This document shows, one piece after another, positions 51,990 to 60,452 of a stretch of 64,000 nt of DNA (positions are counted from its first letter, which is position 1; the number at the start of each line of letters is the position of its first letter). The notes under the pieces are model-generated. The model saw only the letters and a program-made list of their open reading frames with translations, ran no database searches and was not told the origin of the DNA. This stretch comes from Butyrivibrio sp. INlla21. GTDB lineage: Bacteria; Bacillota; Clostridia; Lachnospirales; Lachnospiraceae. Where the stretch lies: the NCBI RefSeq assembly GCF_900116875.1, contig NZ_FPCC01000006.1, forward strand, positions 105,555-169,554, in the 5' to 3' direction. The translations under genes were made by a program, and so were the position numbers.

Positions 51990-52082
51990 TCAAAATAGTT
52001 TTGTTATGAAGTTGATCAAAAGTCCTGCAAGGATGAAGCCTGCGAGGATTGCTATTGCGTAAAGATATTTCATTCGCGCCAT
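51990..52082 (-). CDS. 30-residue single-span membrane peptide
   Basis: A short gene with a clear ribosome site: GAGGTG lies seven bases before the ATG at 52082. The product MARMKYLYAIAILAGFILAG and ten more residues has a positively charged start, one hydrophobic helix of about 22 residues and a short LysLeuPhe end. It has no other gene on its strand nearby and sits between two convergent/divergent terminators. Function unknown; small membrane proteins of this sort can regulate transporters or act as toxins. Confidence 0.6.
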   Translation of the reverse strand: MARMKYLYAIAILAGFILAGLLINFITKLF

Positions 52083-52170
52083 GTATATCACCTCATTATG
52101 CTTTTTTTACGTGGTATAATTATAAGGTGAGATGCCCAAAAGGTCAAAAGGGTTTTATTGGGAGGCGAAT

Positions 52171-54858
52171 ATGCAGATTTACGTAGCAGACAGCGTGTTA
52201 AGAAGCGGAGACGGTTCCACCTATCATCCTTTTAAAACGGTTTCCGAGGCGGCAAGAGTTGCAAAAGAAGGCGACGAGATCATCATTGCGCCCGGAATAT
52301 ACAGAGAATGGGTTAAACCGGCTTGTTCCGGATCAAAAGATAAACCGATCACATATAAGGCTGCATCCAAGGGTGATGTCGTGATCACGGGAGCTGAGGT
52401 ACTCAGCAACTGGGAAGCTTTTGAAAACGTATGGCGCGTTCGTATTCCGAACAGCTATTTCGGTGACTACAATCCCTATACGGACACTGTTCGCGGCGAC
52501 TGGTTCTTTGTAAGCAGCGATGAGACTCCGCATACGGGCGAAGTATATCTTAACGGAAAATCCATGACGGAAGTCTTTGACCTTCCATCTTGCATGCACC
52601 CAACAGAAGATAAGAGATCATGGGACCCTGCTGCGACAACCCTTGTGTGGTTCACTGCGCAGGAGGATGACAATACCATTATCTATGCCAACTTCGGCGG
52701 GCTTGATCCCAACAGAGAAAACGTTGAGTTCTCTGTCAGAAAGGCATGCTTTTTCCCTGCAAAAATAGGTGTCAATTACATAACCGTATCCGGCATTTCA
52801 TTCAGACAGGCCGCAACTCAGTGGGCACCCCCGACTGCATTCCAGGAAGGTATGGTAGGCCCCAACTGGTCAAAAGGCTGGATCATCGAAGATTGTGAGA
52901 TCTCAGAGTCCAAGTGCAGCGGAATCAGTCTTGGCAAGTATTTCCAGGCCGGCAATAATAATAAGTGGACGAGCTTTTGGTTAAAAGACGGCACGCAGAC
53001 CCAGAGGGATGCCGTATGCCGGGCAGTCAACGAAGGCTGGGACAAAAGATATGTCGGCTCGCACATCATCAGACGCTGCGATATCCACGACTGCGGACAG
53101 ACAGGCATCGTAGGTCACATGGGTGGTGCGTTCTGTACTATTGAAGACAATCACATTCATCATATAAATATAAGACATAATTTACGAGGCGCCGAGATAG
53201 GCGGCATCAAGCTTCATGCGGCTATCGACACGCAGATAAGGCGCAATCATATCGATCACTGCACAAGAGGAATCTGGCTTGATTGGGAAGCCCAGGGGAC
53301 CAGAGTTAATCTTAATTTCATGCACGACAACGTTCCTCCCAAGGGTACGTTTATTCAGGATGAGCTTTCACTCGGAGAGGACATCTTTATAGAGGTTTCT
53401 CACGGTCCGACGCTTATAGATCACAATCTTTTGTTGTCCGATATCGCAGCGCGTATAAGTACTCAGGGCATTGCCTTTGTACATAATCTTATAGCTGGCT
53501 CTTTTACCTATGTGGGACAGGGCACGGGCAATCACGGAAGAAAATTTGCATCCGACAGATACACGCCTTATCATGTGCCGCATTCTACCAAGATTGCGGG
53601 CTTTATGACGATCCTTCACGGCGATGCCAGGTTCTATAACAATATATTCATCCAGCAGCCGGTAAGAGACGATCTTCTGCAGTACTGCGTATCCAAGAAC
53701 CACGATACTATGGATCTTAATAACTTTATCTGCGGAACGGTTCCGTATAATAACTATCCGTCGCCGTCAGACTATTTTTCCAAGTTCAAGGGAGATGCGG
53801 TCGAACTCTACGGAGACAGAGATATTTACTACGATCATATGCCTGTTTATCTTGGGGGTAATGCATTCTTTAACGGGGCGCGTCCGTGCGATAACGAAGG
53901 CTTTTGCCATGTCGATAAGGACCACAAGATCACGCTCAATATAGATGAGACGGATGGCAGATACACGATCCACACCAATCTATATGAATTTTTGCCAAGG
54001 GGCTTTACCGTGCCTGTAAATACAAGCACTTTGGGAACTGCGTTTGAACCCGAGCAGAGATTCGAAAACCCTGACGGAAGCGATATTTCTTTTGACACGG
54101 ATTATTTCGGACGTAAAAGAGGAAGATTCCCCGTTTCGGGACCTTTCGAAGAGTGCGGAAGCGACAGATTCACGGTGCAGACTCCTTATGATTATTCGAA
54201 CAGGATAAGCCACAAGGAAAACGGCAGGATTGAAGATAAGATTGCAACGGGACAGGTGATCTTCGGAGTGGACAACAGCGCTATGTCGGCAGACGACAGC
54301 ACCGAGGCATCAAGCACGATAAGCCTCGGAAACGAGAACATTCCGGATCGCGAGGACGAAGCCGCCGAGATCAACGCCAACATTCTTATAACGGGTTGTA
54401 CGAACGTCGGCATCAGCTTCCCGTTTGAGGGAGGTCTTTTCAAGGTGAGCGACATGTTCGTTAAAGGAAACGAAGTCTGGCTCTATGACAGCGCGGAGGA
54501 AAAGCTTGTCGAGCTTGACTGCGAATACGGCATATATCGTAACATGAAAAGGTGGTCTGTAGGCGCGCTTCAGTCGATAGAAGCGGGTCTTGATGCCAAT
54601 GCGGAAGGACTGGTGAGGACAGCAGGCACATTATTGTGTATACTAAGTAAGAGTATGCCACATGATTCTTCGGAAACTTGTGGTACAATACAGGATAGGG
54701 TGAACGCAGGTCTGACGCCTAAAGGCATTGAGATGAGGTTTACACCCAAGCATCTAAAATTTATAAAAGGGAAAAAGTTTATTACTTTGGAAGATGTCAT
54801 TTACAGAGTCGGCCTCGGCGATATGGAGATAGTTACCGAGAGACTTGAGCATTTATAA
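52171..54858 (+). CDS. GH120-type beta-xylosidase (right-handed beta-helix)
   Basis: 895 aa. Starts with the GH120 pattern YVADSVLRSGDGSTYHPFKT and IYREWVKPACSGS, then NSYFGDYNPY. The beta-helix core follows (about residues 215-470), with RGAEIGGIKLHAAIDTQ, the candidate catalytic Asp in GIWLDWEAQG and the candidate Glu in FIEVSHGP. A beta-sandwich insertion or C-terminal domain follows to about 680. The final ~200 residues are unassigned. ATG 52171 is chosen because GGGAGG lies just upstream, 13 codons inside the open frame. No signal peptide, so it acts on imported xylo-oligosaccharides. Confidence 0.85.
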   Translation: MQIYVADSVLRSGDGSTYHPFKTVSEAARVAKEGDEIIIAPGIYREWVKPACSGSKDKPITYKAASKGDVVITGAEVLSNWEAFENVWRVRIPNSYFGDYNPYTDTVRGDWFFVSSDETPHTGEVYLNGKSMTEVFDLPSCMHPTEDKRSWDPAATTLVWFTAQEDDNTIIYANFGGLDPNRENVEFSVRKACFFPAKIGVNYITVSGISFRQAATQWAPPTAFQEGMVGPNWSKGWIIEDCEISESKCSGISLGKYFQAGNNNKWTSFWLKDGTQTQRDAVCRAVNEGWDKRYVGSHIIRRCDIHDCGQTGIVGHMGGAFCTIEDNHIHHINIRHNLRGAEIGGIKLHAAIDTQIRRNHIDHCTRGIWLDWEAQGTRVNLNFMHDNVPPKGTFIQDELSLGEDIFIEVSHGPTLIDHNLLLSDIAARISTQGIAFVHNLIAGSFTYVGQGTGNHGRKFASDRYTPYHVPHSTKIAGFMTILHGDARFYNNIFIQQPVRDDLLQYCVSKNHDTMDLNNFICGTVPYNNYPSPSDYFSKFKGDAVELYGDRDIYYDHMPVYLGGNAFFNGARPCDNEGFCHVDKDHKITLNIDETDGRYTIHTNLYEFLPRGFTVPVNTSTLGTAFEPEQRFENPDGSDISFDTDYFGRKRGRFPVSGPFEECGSDRFTVQTPYDYSNRISHKENGRIEDKIATGQVIFGVDNSAMSADDSTEASSTISLGNENIPDREDEAAEINANILITGCTNVGISFPFEGGLFKVSDMFVKGNEVWLYDSAEEKLVELDCEYGIYRNMKRWSVGALQSIEAGLDANAEGLVRTAGTLLCILSKSMPHDSSETCGTIQDRVNAGLTPKGIEMRFTPKHLKFIKGKKFITLEDVIYRVGLGDMEIVTERLEHL

Positions 54859-54885
54859 AGTAAGAGATTAAGGTATAGAAGTTTT

Positions 54886-56151
54886 ATGAGTAGAAGCGCC
54901 AATTGGTATAGGCTCGACAACGCGGCCAAGATAGTTCCGTCTACCGCCAGAGGAGCCAATACAAGAGTATTCAGAATTACATGTGAACTTAAGGAGGAGA
55001 TTGATAAGGCAACGCTGCAGAGCGCGCTGGATGAGACGATCGAAGAGTTTCCGTTTTTTAACTGCGTGCTTCACAGAGGACTTTTTTGGTACTACCTTGA
55101 GGACAGCAATTTAAGAGCGGTGGTGGAAAAGGAGAATTCTCCCGCATGCCTTCCGCTTTATATTCCGGGACACAAGAATCTTCTCTACAGAGTCAATTAT
55201 TATGAGAAAAGGATCAATCTTGAGATGTTCCACGTTCTGGCTGACGGAACCGGAGCATTCATGTTTTTCAAAAATCTTATCACAAGATACATTCAGCTTA
55301 AGCACAATCTTGATGTAGATATCAATCCATCCGACGATTTCTCTTTGGAGGAAAAAAACGGAGATGCTTTCAAGGATTTCTACAGCAAGCAAAAAGGGCT
55401 TAAGCAGCTTCGCGAGATGTCTTCCGTAAGAGCATATCAGCTGAGCGGAGAGATTGATGACAACCTGCTTCCGCATCTATTGGAAGGCACGATATCCGCA
55501 AGCAAATTCTTGGACGTTGCGCATAAGTACAACACTACGGTAGGAGTTATGTGTGTTGCGGTTTATATCAAGGCAGTTCTTCAGGGAATGAGTCTTTTCC
55601 AGCGTAAAAGACATGTCGTTGTAAGCGTTCCGGTTAATCTTCGCCAGTTCTTTAAGAGCGGAACCGCCCGCAATTTCTTCGGAATCATAAACATTGATTT
55701 TGCTCCGGGAGAAAACAGCGGTGAACTCGAAGACATAATCGCTTTTGTCGATAAGAGCTTCAAAGAAAAGCTAAGCTCCGAGAACATTGAAAAGACGATG
55801 AATTCCTATGCGGCGCTTGAACACAACGTAGGTATCAAGATCATCCCTCTTCCTATCAAGGATATGGGAATCGGCTTTTTTGATAAGAATGCCAAGAAGG
55901 GCGTAACCAGTTCGATGTCAAACCTCGGTCAGATCAAGATGCCCGATGAGGTTGAGGATTACATCGACAGATTCAGCGCCTTCATGACAGCCGCATCCCA
56001 GCAGATAACGGTCTGCTCATATAAGGATAAGATGGTTTTCGGCGAGGTTTCGCCTTTTAAGACGCACAAGGTTATGCTCAATTTCTTTAGGTGCCTTACG
56101 GGTATCGGACTTGAGGTTGAGCTTGGAAGTAATGATTACGATCAGGAGTGA
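54886..56151 (+). CDS. Condensation-superfamily acyltransferase (alcohol acetyltransferase-like)
   Basis: 421 aa. The catalytic HxxxD motif appears as FHVLADGTGAF at about residue 113, and a DFG-like structural motif region occurs later. The N-terminus (TLQSALDETIEEFPFFNCVL) is like that of PapA/WES/condensation-type acyltransferases. Predicted to move an acyl or acetyl group from CoA to an alcohol or sugar. It begins 28 bases after the xylosidase and precedes a zinc-ribbon membrane protein and an acetylesterase-like hydrolase. The set may handle acetylation of xylan-derived or envelope sugars. Confidence 0.75.
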   Translation: MSRSANWYRLDNAAKIVPSTARGANTRVFRITCELKEEIDKATLQSALDETIEEFPFFNCVLHRGLFWYYLEDSNLRAVVEKENSPACLPLYIPGHKNLLYRVNYYEKRINLEMFHVLADGTGAFMFFKNLITRYIQLKHNLDVDINPSDDFSLEEKNGDAFKDFYSKQKGLKQLREMSSVRAYQLSGEIDDNLLPHLLEGTISASKFLDVAHKYNTTVGVMCVAVYIKAVLQGMSLFQRKRHVVVSVPVNLRQFFKSGTARNFFGIINIDFAPGENSGELEDIIAFVDKSFKEKLSSENIEKTMNSYAALEHNVGIKIIPLPIKDMGIGFFDKNAKKGVTSSMSNLGQIKMPDEVEDYIDRFSAFMTAASQQITVCSYKDKMVFGEVSPFKTHKVMLNFFRCLTGIGLEVELGSNDYDQE

Positions 56152-56184
56152 TCTAAAGATTTTAACAGGGAGTAACACAGACAG

Positions 56185-56850
56185 ATGCAGATTTGTCCTA
56201 AATGTAAGATAAATATCAGAGGTAAAAAAGAGTGCTGCCCGCTTTGTCAGGGACAGCTTAAAACGGTTGAAGGAGACAATAATCCGGCGTTTCCGACACT
56301 AAAAAGAAAAGTGATGAGCCATATCACTTTCCTTAAAATATGCACATTTCTATTTGCCACGGTCGAGATCGTGTTCGCTACGATCGATATTATGACCGGA
56401 AGACAGTATTCGTTCTTTGGCCCGCTGATGCTAGGTTTCCTCGCGGGATGGGTCACTATACTTACGACCGTGTATCTTAGAAACAACATCCTAAAGATCA
56501 TAACGTGGGAAGTTATAGTTGCGATCGTCGTTGATATCTATATTGATTTCAAAACGGGGTTCCATGGCTGGAGCGTTGAGTGGATGGTTCCGATGACGCT
56601 TATCGGACTTGCCATCGTGACTATTATTACGGCCGTTTCGCTTAAACTAAGGCTTGATGAGTATATTTATTACATCATCTTTGATTTTGCGATGACACTT
56701 GGCCAGATCTATTTCATCAAAAAAGGCTACAACAAGCTTCCGTGGCCCGTTGGGATCAGCATTATGTGCTATCTGATACTGATAGTGGGTGTTGTGATCT
56801 TTAGATTCAGAGACTTGAAGCAGGCTTCGGAGAAGATGTTCAACATGTAA
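56185..56850 (+). CDS. Zinc-ribbon plus six-helix membrane protein (DUF6320-like)
   Basis: 221 aa. An N-terminal four-Cys zinc ribbon (CPKCKINIRGKKECCPLC) is followed by six hydrophobic segments. In related clostridia such proteins sit beside an acyltransferase-like gene and an alpha/beta hydrolase, as here; the DUF number is from memory. The start is 33 bases after the acyltransferase stop, with AGGGAG upstream. Function unknown; it may tether or regulate its neighbours at the membrane. Confidence 0.7.
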   Translation: MQICPKCKINIRGKKECCPLCQGQLKTVEGDNNPAFPTLKRKVMSHITFLKICTFLFATVEIVFATIDIMTGRQYSFFGPLMLGFLAGWVTILTTVYLRNNILKIITWEVIVAIVVDIYIDFKTGFHGWSVEWMVPMTLIGLAIVTIITAVSLKLRLDEYIYYIIFDFAMTLGQIYFIKKGYNKLPWPVGISIMCYLILIVGVVIFRFRDLKQASEKMFNM

Positions 56851-56890
56851 TAAGCAGTGTTTTTTGCTGTGCTATAGACTTGAGGGGATA

Positions 56891-58078
56891 ATGGACAAAA
56901 ATAATCGCTTAGTAAGGAAAAATCTTAAACACGGAGTGGCTTTTGCGACAAAGTTTGGGGATTTTATAGAGAGCTCTGTTACCAGGGCTTTGGAAAATCA
57001 TGATCAGCTTGCAGAAGAACTACCGGGTAATCCGGAAAAAGATGAATGGTACAGAGTCACCTTGGACAAAGGAATGTCAGGAGACGGCTCTGAGTATTAT
57101 ATCTATGTCAAAATAGGTGATTCCGATAAGCTCTGCATTTTCTTTTCGGGCGGCGGAATGGCGTGGAATCAGTATACCGCGGCACATCCCGTTACCGTTG
57201 GAAAAGCGGCGGCTTGGGAGCCTAACTTTTATTGGAACAATCTTAGACCTTTCACTCAGATTTTTAATATAAATGTTGGAATAACGGATATAAGCTCTTC
57301 AAAGAATCCTTTCAAGGACTGGAGCTTTGTTGTCGTGACTTACGCAACGGGAGACCTTCACGTAGGAAACAGCGAATATACTTATAAGACGGAAGACGGT
57401 GGCGAGGACGTGCTTCACTTTCACGGATATATCAATTTCCTTGAGAGTATGAAGGTTTCGAAGCGTCTTTTTCCCAATCCCAAGAAGATACTGATCGCCG
57501 GCAATTCCGCCGGGGCTTTTGCCGTTCCTGCGCTTGCGGGCGAGATCGCTGATGACTGGTATCCGAAGACAAGGAATATAACTCTTTTTTCCGACAGTGG
57601 AATGGTTCTTTATAAGAAGTGGAGGAAGACCGCCAAGACTATCTGGCAGACTAAGGAAGATATATGGAAGCCGATAGAGTCGGACAATATCACGCTTGAT
57701 TGGTACAGGAATCTGTATGAAAAATACGGGGACAGATTTAGGTATCTGTATTCGAGTTCGGAGAGGGATTACCTTCTCAGCGCCTACTACAATGAGATTG
57801 TAAATAAGAAATACAAGACCGATAAGAAGGTGCAGGATGTGTATAAAAAACAGCTCACACAAATGATTGATGAGCTGAAAAAAATAACGCCATCCTTTGG
57901 CGTATACGTCGATGATTTCAAGCTTCCGATCATAACCATGGGGGGAACGGTTCACACGAGCGTAAGAGAATTACACTTCGCTGCGTTCACTATGGATGGA
58001 ATATCCATGGCCAAGTGGCTCGGCGATGCGGTGGATGGCAAAGTATATGATGTTGGTATGAGATTACTTAAAGATTGA
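56891..58078 (+). CDS. Pectin-acetylesterase-like alpha/beta hydrolase
   Basis: 395 aa. The sequence IFFSGGGMAWNQYTA (oxyanion region), GNSAGAFAVP (nucleophile Ser), and a C-terminal His in GGTVHTS match the pectinacetylesterase-type serine hydrolase layout. No signal peptide, which is unusual if it acts on polymeric pectin, so an intracellular acetylated oligosaccharide or lipid is more likely. ATG 56891 follows GAGGGG. Last gene of the 52.2-58.1 kb set. Confidence 0.75.
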   Translation: MDKNNRLVRKNLKHGVAFATKFGDFIESSVTRALENHDQLAEELPGNPEKDEWYRVTLDKGMSGDGSEYYIYVKIGDSDKLCIFFSGGGMAWNQYTAAHPVTVGKAAAWEPNFYWNNLRPFTQIFNINVGITDISSSKNPFKDWSFVVVTYATGDLHVGNSEYTYKTEDGGEDVLHFHGYINFLESMKVSKRLFPNPKKILIAGNSAGAFAVPALAGEIADDWYPKTRNITLFSDSGMVLYKKWRKTAKTIWQTKEDIWKPIESDNITLDWYRNLYEKYGDRFRYLYSSSERDYLLSAYYNEIVNKKYKTDKKVQDVYKKQLTQMIDELKKITPSFGVYVDDFKLPIITMGGTVHTSVRELHFAAFTMDGISMAKWLGDAVDGKVYDVGMRLLKD

Positions 58079-58119
58079 GCTTGATAGATTGCCGGGCTTT
58101 AGGTAATGAAACGCAGTGA

Positions 58120-58290
58120 TCAGTCAACAAAGCATTCCTCAATCTGTGCTTCGTACTCTGCACGCTGGTCCTCGGGAATGTCGTATTCATCAAGAGCCTC
58201 CGATACAGACCAGTGTTCGTTGATCATTGAGCGAAGAATGCTGCGAATAATATGGGAATCAAGAGCTTCCATGGTTGCAACACTGTTCAT
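58120..58290 (-). CDS. Small helical acidic protein, 56 aa
   Basis: The product begins MNSVATMEALDSHIIRSILR and ends QIEECFVD; helical, no membrane segment. ATG 58290 is chosen because GGAGGT ends six bases upstream; a second ATG at 58296 is too close to it. Not recognised. The pattern of a short helical protein with WSVSEALDEY resembles small regulatory or antitoxin-like proteins but no partner is adjacent. Confidence 0.6.
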   Translation of the reverse strand: MNSVATMEALDSHIIRSILRSMINEHWSVSEALDEYDIPEDQRAEYEAQIEECFVD

Positions 58291-58414
58291 TTTCATACCT
58301 CCGTAAATAACAAAAAATACTTCTCTAACTACAATATATTGTAGCTCAAATTTTTTTAGATACAAGTATTGACATTAAAAAATTTTCGTAAATTTTCGTT
58401 CCGGGGGGAAATTC

Positions 58415-59650
58415 ATGCTTGTTATAGTAATTACGATAGTTTTATCTATAATAGGTCTCATTTTATCGCTGGCATTTGTCGGTATAATGCCGTCTTTGAT
58501 CGCACTGATCCTCAGTATTTATTGTTTAATTCAAAAAAGATCCATAACCCGCGCAAGGGCGCTGGCTATGTCTGTTGTGGGCGTTATTCTGCCCGTTATC
58601 ATGTATCTTAATTCATACGGTTTATCGCTTCCGTATCCAAGGACCGACGGACTTTCCGTTGTCGGCGGGATTATATACGACAACTATTCAAACATGGGCT
58701 TTGATATGGAGTGGCTTAAGAATGGCTTAGGCAAGGGAAATTCAGAGCTTGCGATGGTGGAAGAGGAGCTTTCGGATACGGCTTCGGGAGAGGCTTCATC
58801 TGAAGATATATATTATGTCAGCGACGGCGTTGTGACGGATTCGCTCGGGTATAAAGAAAAAAGTGATGACGAAAAAAGCGCCGGAATGGCGGACGGATCC
58901 GCGGACGATAAAACCGGACAGGGACTTGGGACCGCTCAGAGCAGTTCCGGCGACGGCTCTCTCGATACCGCACAGTACAACACCGAAATCTTTGAAAAAC
59001 TCGAGGATGCGACGGAAGAGTATGAGGAAAAGCCTATAAGCGATAAGATAGGCGCATCTGATGACGATATGCCCTCCTATGGAGGACTTCCTGTCGGAAC
59101 GCTTATAATAGCGCAGTATTTTAGGGAAGACGTACACAACTGTAATCCGGTTCTTGTTCTTCAGAATAAGACGGGAAAGAAATGCAGATACGAGGCCCGT
59201 TTCATAGCAAGAGATGAAGACGGAGAGCAGCTTGCCGAATCGGACAGATGCGTTGAAGTCGTTGATAATGACGGGAAGTTTGTGCTTGAAGGGCGATTTG
59301 ACAAGAACGAACTGGGCGACAATATTCCTGCAATGTACGAGTTCTCTGTATCCAAAAGAGATCCTTATGAGAAAAATATGGCGGACGATGTTGTCGTATA
59401 CGCCAAGGAAAACGGAAACTCTGTTGTGCTTGCGGCCGAGAATCTAAGTGATAAAAAGGTAAAGGTAGATGCCTTCGTACTCTTTTTTGACAAGGAAGAA
59501 CTTGTTGACTGCATCTGGCTGATCCCGCACAACGAGGGAGATGTCTGCATTACACCGGGAAGCGTTGCCAGCATAAGCGGTGATGCTTATTACAGATTCG
59601 ATAGGATAGAAACATACTACACAGCGTATGAGGCTGTTGGCGAACAATAA
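58415..59650 (+). CDS. Lachnospiraceae-type membrane-anchored protein with extracytoplasmic domain
   Basis: 411 aa. Two or three N-terminal hydrophobic segments (residues 1-70), then an acidic low-complexity section (about 90-215, Ser/Asp/Gly-rich) and a C-terminal beta-rich domain (about 225-410) with CNPVLVLQNKTGKKCRYEAR. That block resembles the Ig-like domains found in secreted clostridial proteins of unknown function. GGGGGG precedes the ATG by seven bases. Function unknown. Confidence 0.6.
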   Translation: MLVIVITIVLSIIGLILSLAFVGIMPSLIALILSIYCLIQKRSITRARALAMSVVGVILPVIMYLNSYGLSLPYPRTDGLSVVGGIIYDNYSNMGFDMEWLKNGLGKGNSELAMVEEELSDTASGEASSEDIYYVSDGVVTDSLGYKEKSDDEKSAGMADGSADDKTGQGLGTAQSSSGDGSLDTAQYNTEIFEKLEDATEEYEEKPISDKIGASDDDMPSYGGLPVGTLIIAQYFREDVHNCNPVLVLQNKTGKKCRYEARFIARDEDGEQLAESDRCVEVVDNDGKFVLEGRFDKNELGDNIPAMYEFSVSKRDPYEKNMADDVVVYAKENGNSVVLAAENLSDKKVKVDAFVLFFDKEELVDCIWLIPHNEGDVCITPGSVASISGDAYYRFDRIETYYTAYEAVGEQ

Positions 59651-59735
59651 ATATTTATCGCAAATCAATAAAAATATATTGCAAAACAAAAATGAGTGTG
59701 CTATAAAGAAGATATACAAGTACTTGGAGGAAAAC

Positions 59736-60212
59736 ATGGATAACAGATTGAATTATTTCGTTAAAGCCATTTTGGATTTTTGCTTTTACGTTGGACTTGT
59801 GATCGAGGTCTCAGTTCCGTTCACGCTTAAGTATGCGATCATAAAATCGAGAGAGCTTATGGGCGAGAGCATGGGACAGTACCCGATCAACGAATATTAC
59901 TGGTACGCCGTTGCTTCGATCATGATGGCAGGAGTCGCAGCACTTCTGATACTATTTGAGCTTCGTAAGATGATGAAGACGGTGATCGAGGATAACTGCT
60001 TCGTTGAAGCCAACGTAAAGAGCCTTTATCGTATGGGAACCTACGCTTTTATAATTACCGGTGTTAAGTTGCTTAGATGCTTTGTTTATTTCACACCGGG
60101 AGCGGTGATCATCGCCGGCGTATTCTTTTTTGCCGGACTGTTCAGTAAAGTTCTGGCCAGGGTTTTTGACAGGGCCGTGAGTTACAAGCAGGAAAACGAT
60201 CTGACCATTTAA
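59736..60212 (+). CDS. DUF2975-family membrane protein
   Basis: 158 aa with four hydrophobic segments. The pattern (FLxxx-ILxFxFYxG at the start, a central ELRKMMKTVIEDNCFVEANV loop) matches DUF2975. ATG 59736 follows GGAGG; the open frame reaches back to 59628 without a ribosome site. It is 15 bases before a small XRE-type regulator, the standard partner of DUF2975 proteins, which suggests a membrane-linked one-component switch. Confidence 0.8.
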   Translation: MDNRLNYFVKAILDFCFYVGLVIEVSVPFTLKYAIIKSRELMGESMGQYPINEYYWYAVASIMMAGVAALLILFELRKMMKTVIEDNCFVEANVKSLYRMGTYAFIITGVKLLRCFVYFTPGAVIIAGVFFFAGLFSKVLARVFDRAVSYKQENDLTI

Positions 60213-60227
60213 GAAGTAGGAGAAGTT

Positions 60228-60452
60228 ATGATAGTTATAAATTTAGATGTAATGATGGCTAAACGGAAGATGGGACTGACCGAGCTTGCGGGCAAAGTCG
60301 GGATTACACTTGCCAATCTGTCTATCCTTAAAAACAACAAAGCCAAAGCCGTAAGGCTCGAGACACTCGATGCGATATGCAAGGCTTTGGACTGTCAACC
60401 CGGGGACATCCTCGAATACGTTGACGGTGAGGAGGAAGAAAATGGAAGTTAA
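60228..60452 (+). CDS. Small XRE/YozG-type helix-turn-helix regulator
   Basis: 74 aa, a single Cro/C1-type helix-turn-helix (MAKRKMGLTELAGKVGIT, then LETLDAICKALDCQPGDILE). It is of the YozG type regularly paired with DUF2975 genes. GGAGAAG upstream. It overlaps the following gene by 11 bases, so the three are one operon. Probably autoregulatory. Confidence 0.88.
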   Translation: MIVINLDVMMAKRKMGLTELAGKVGITLANLSILKNNKAKAVRLETLDAICKALDCQPGDILEYVDGEEEENGS

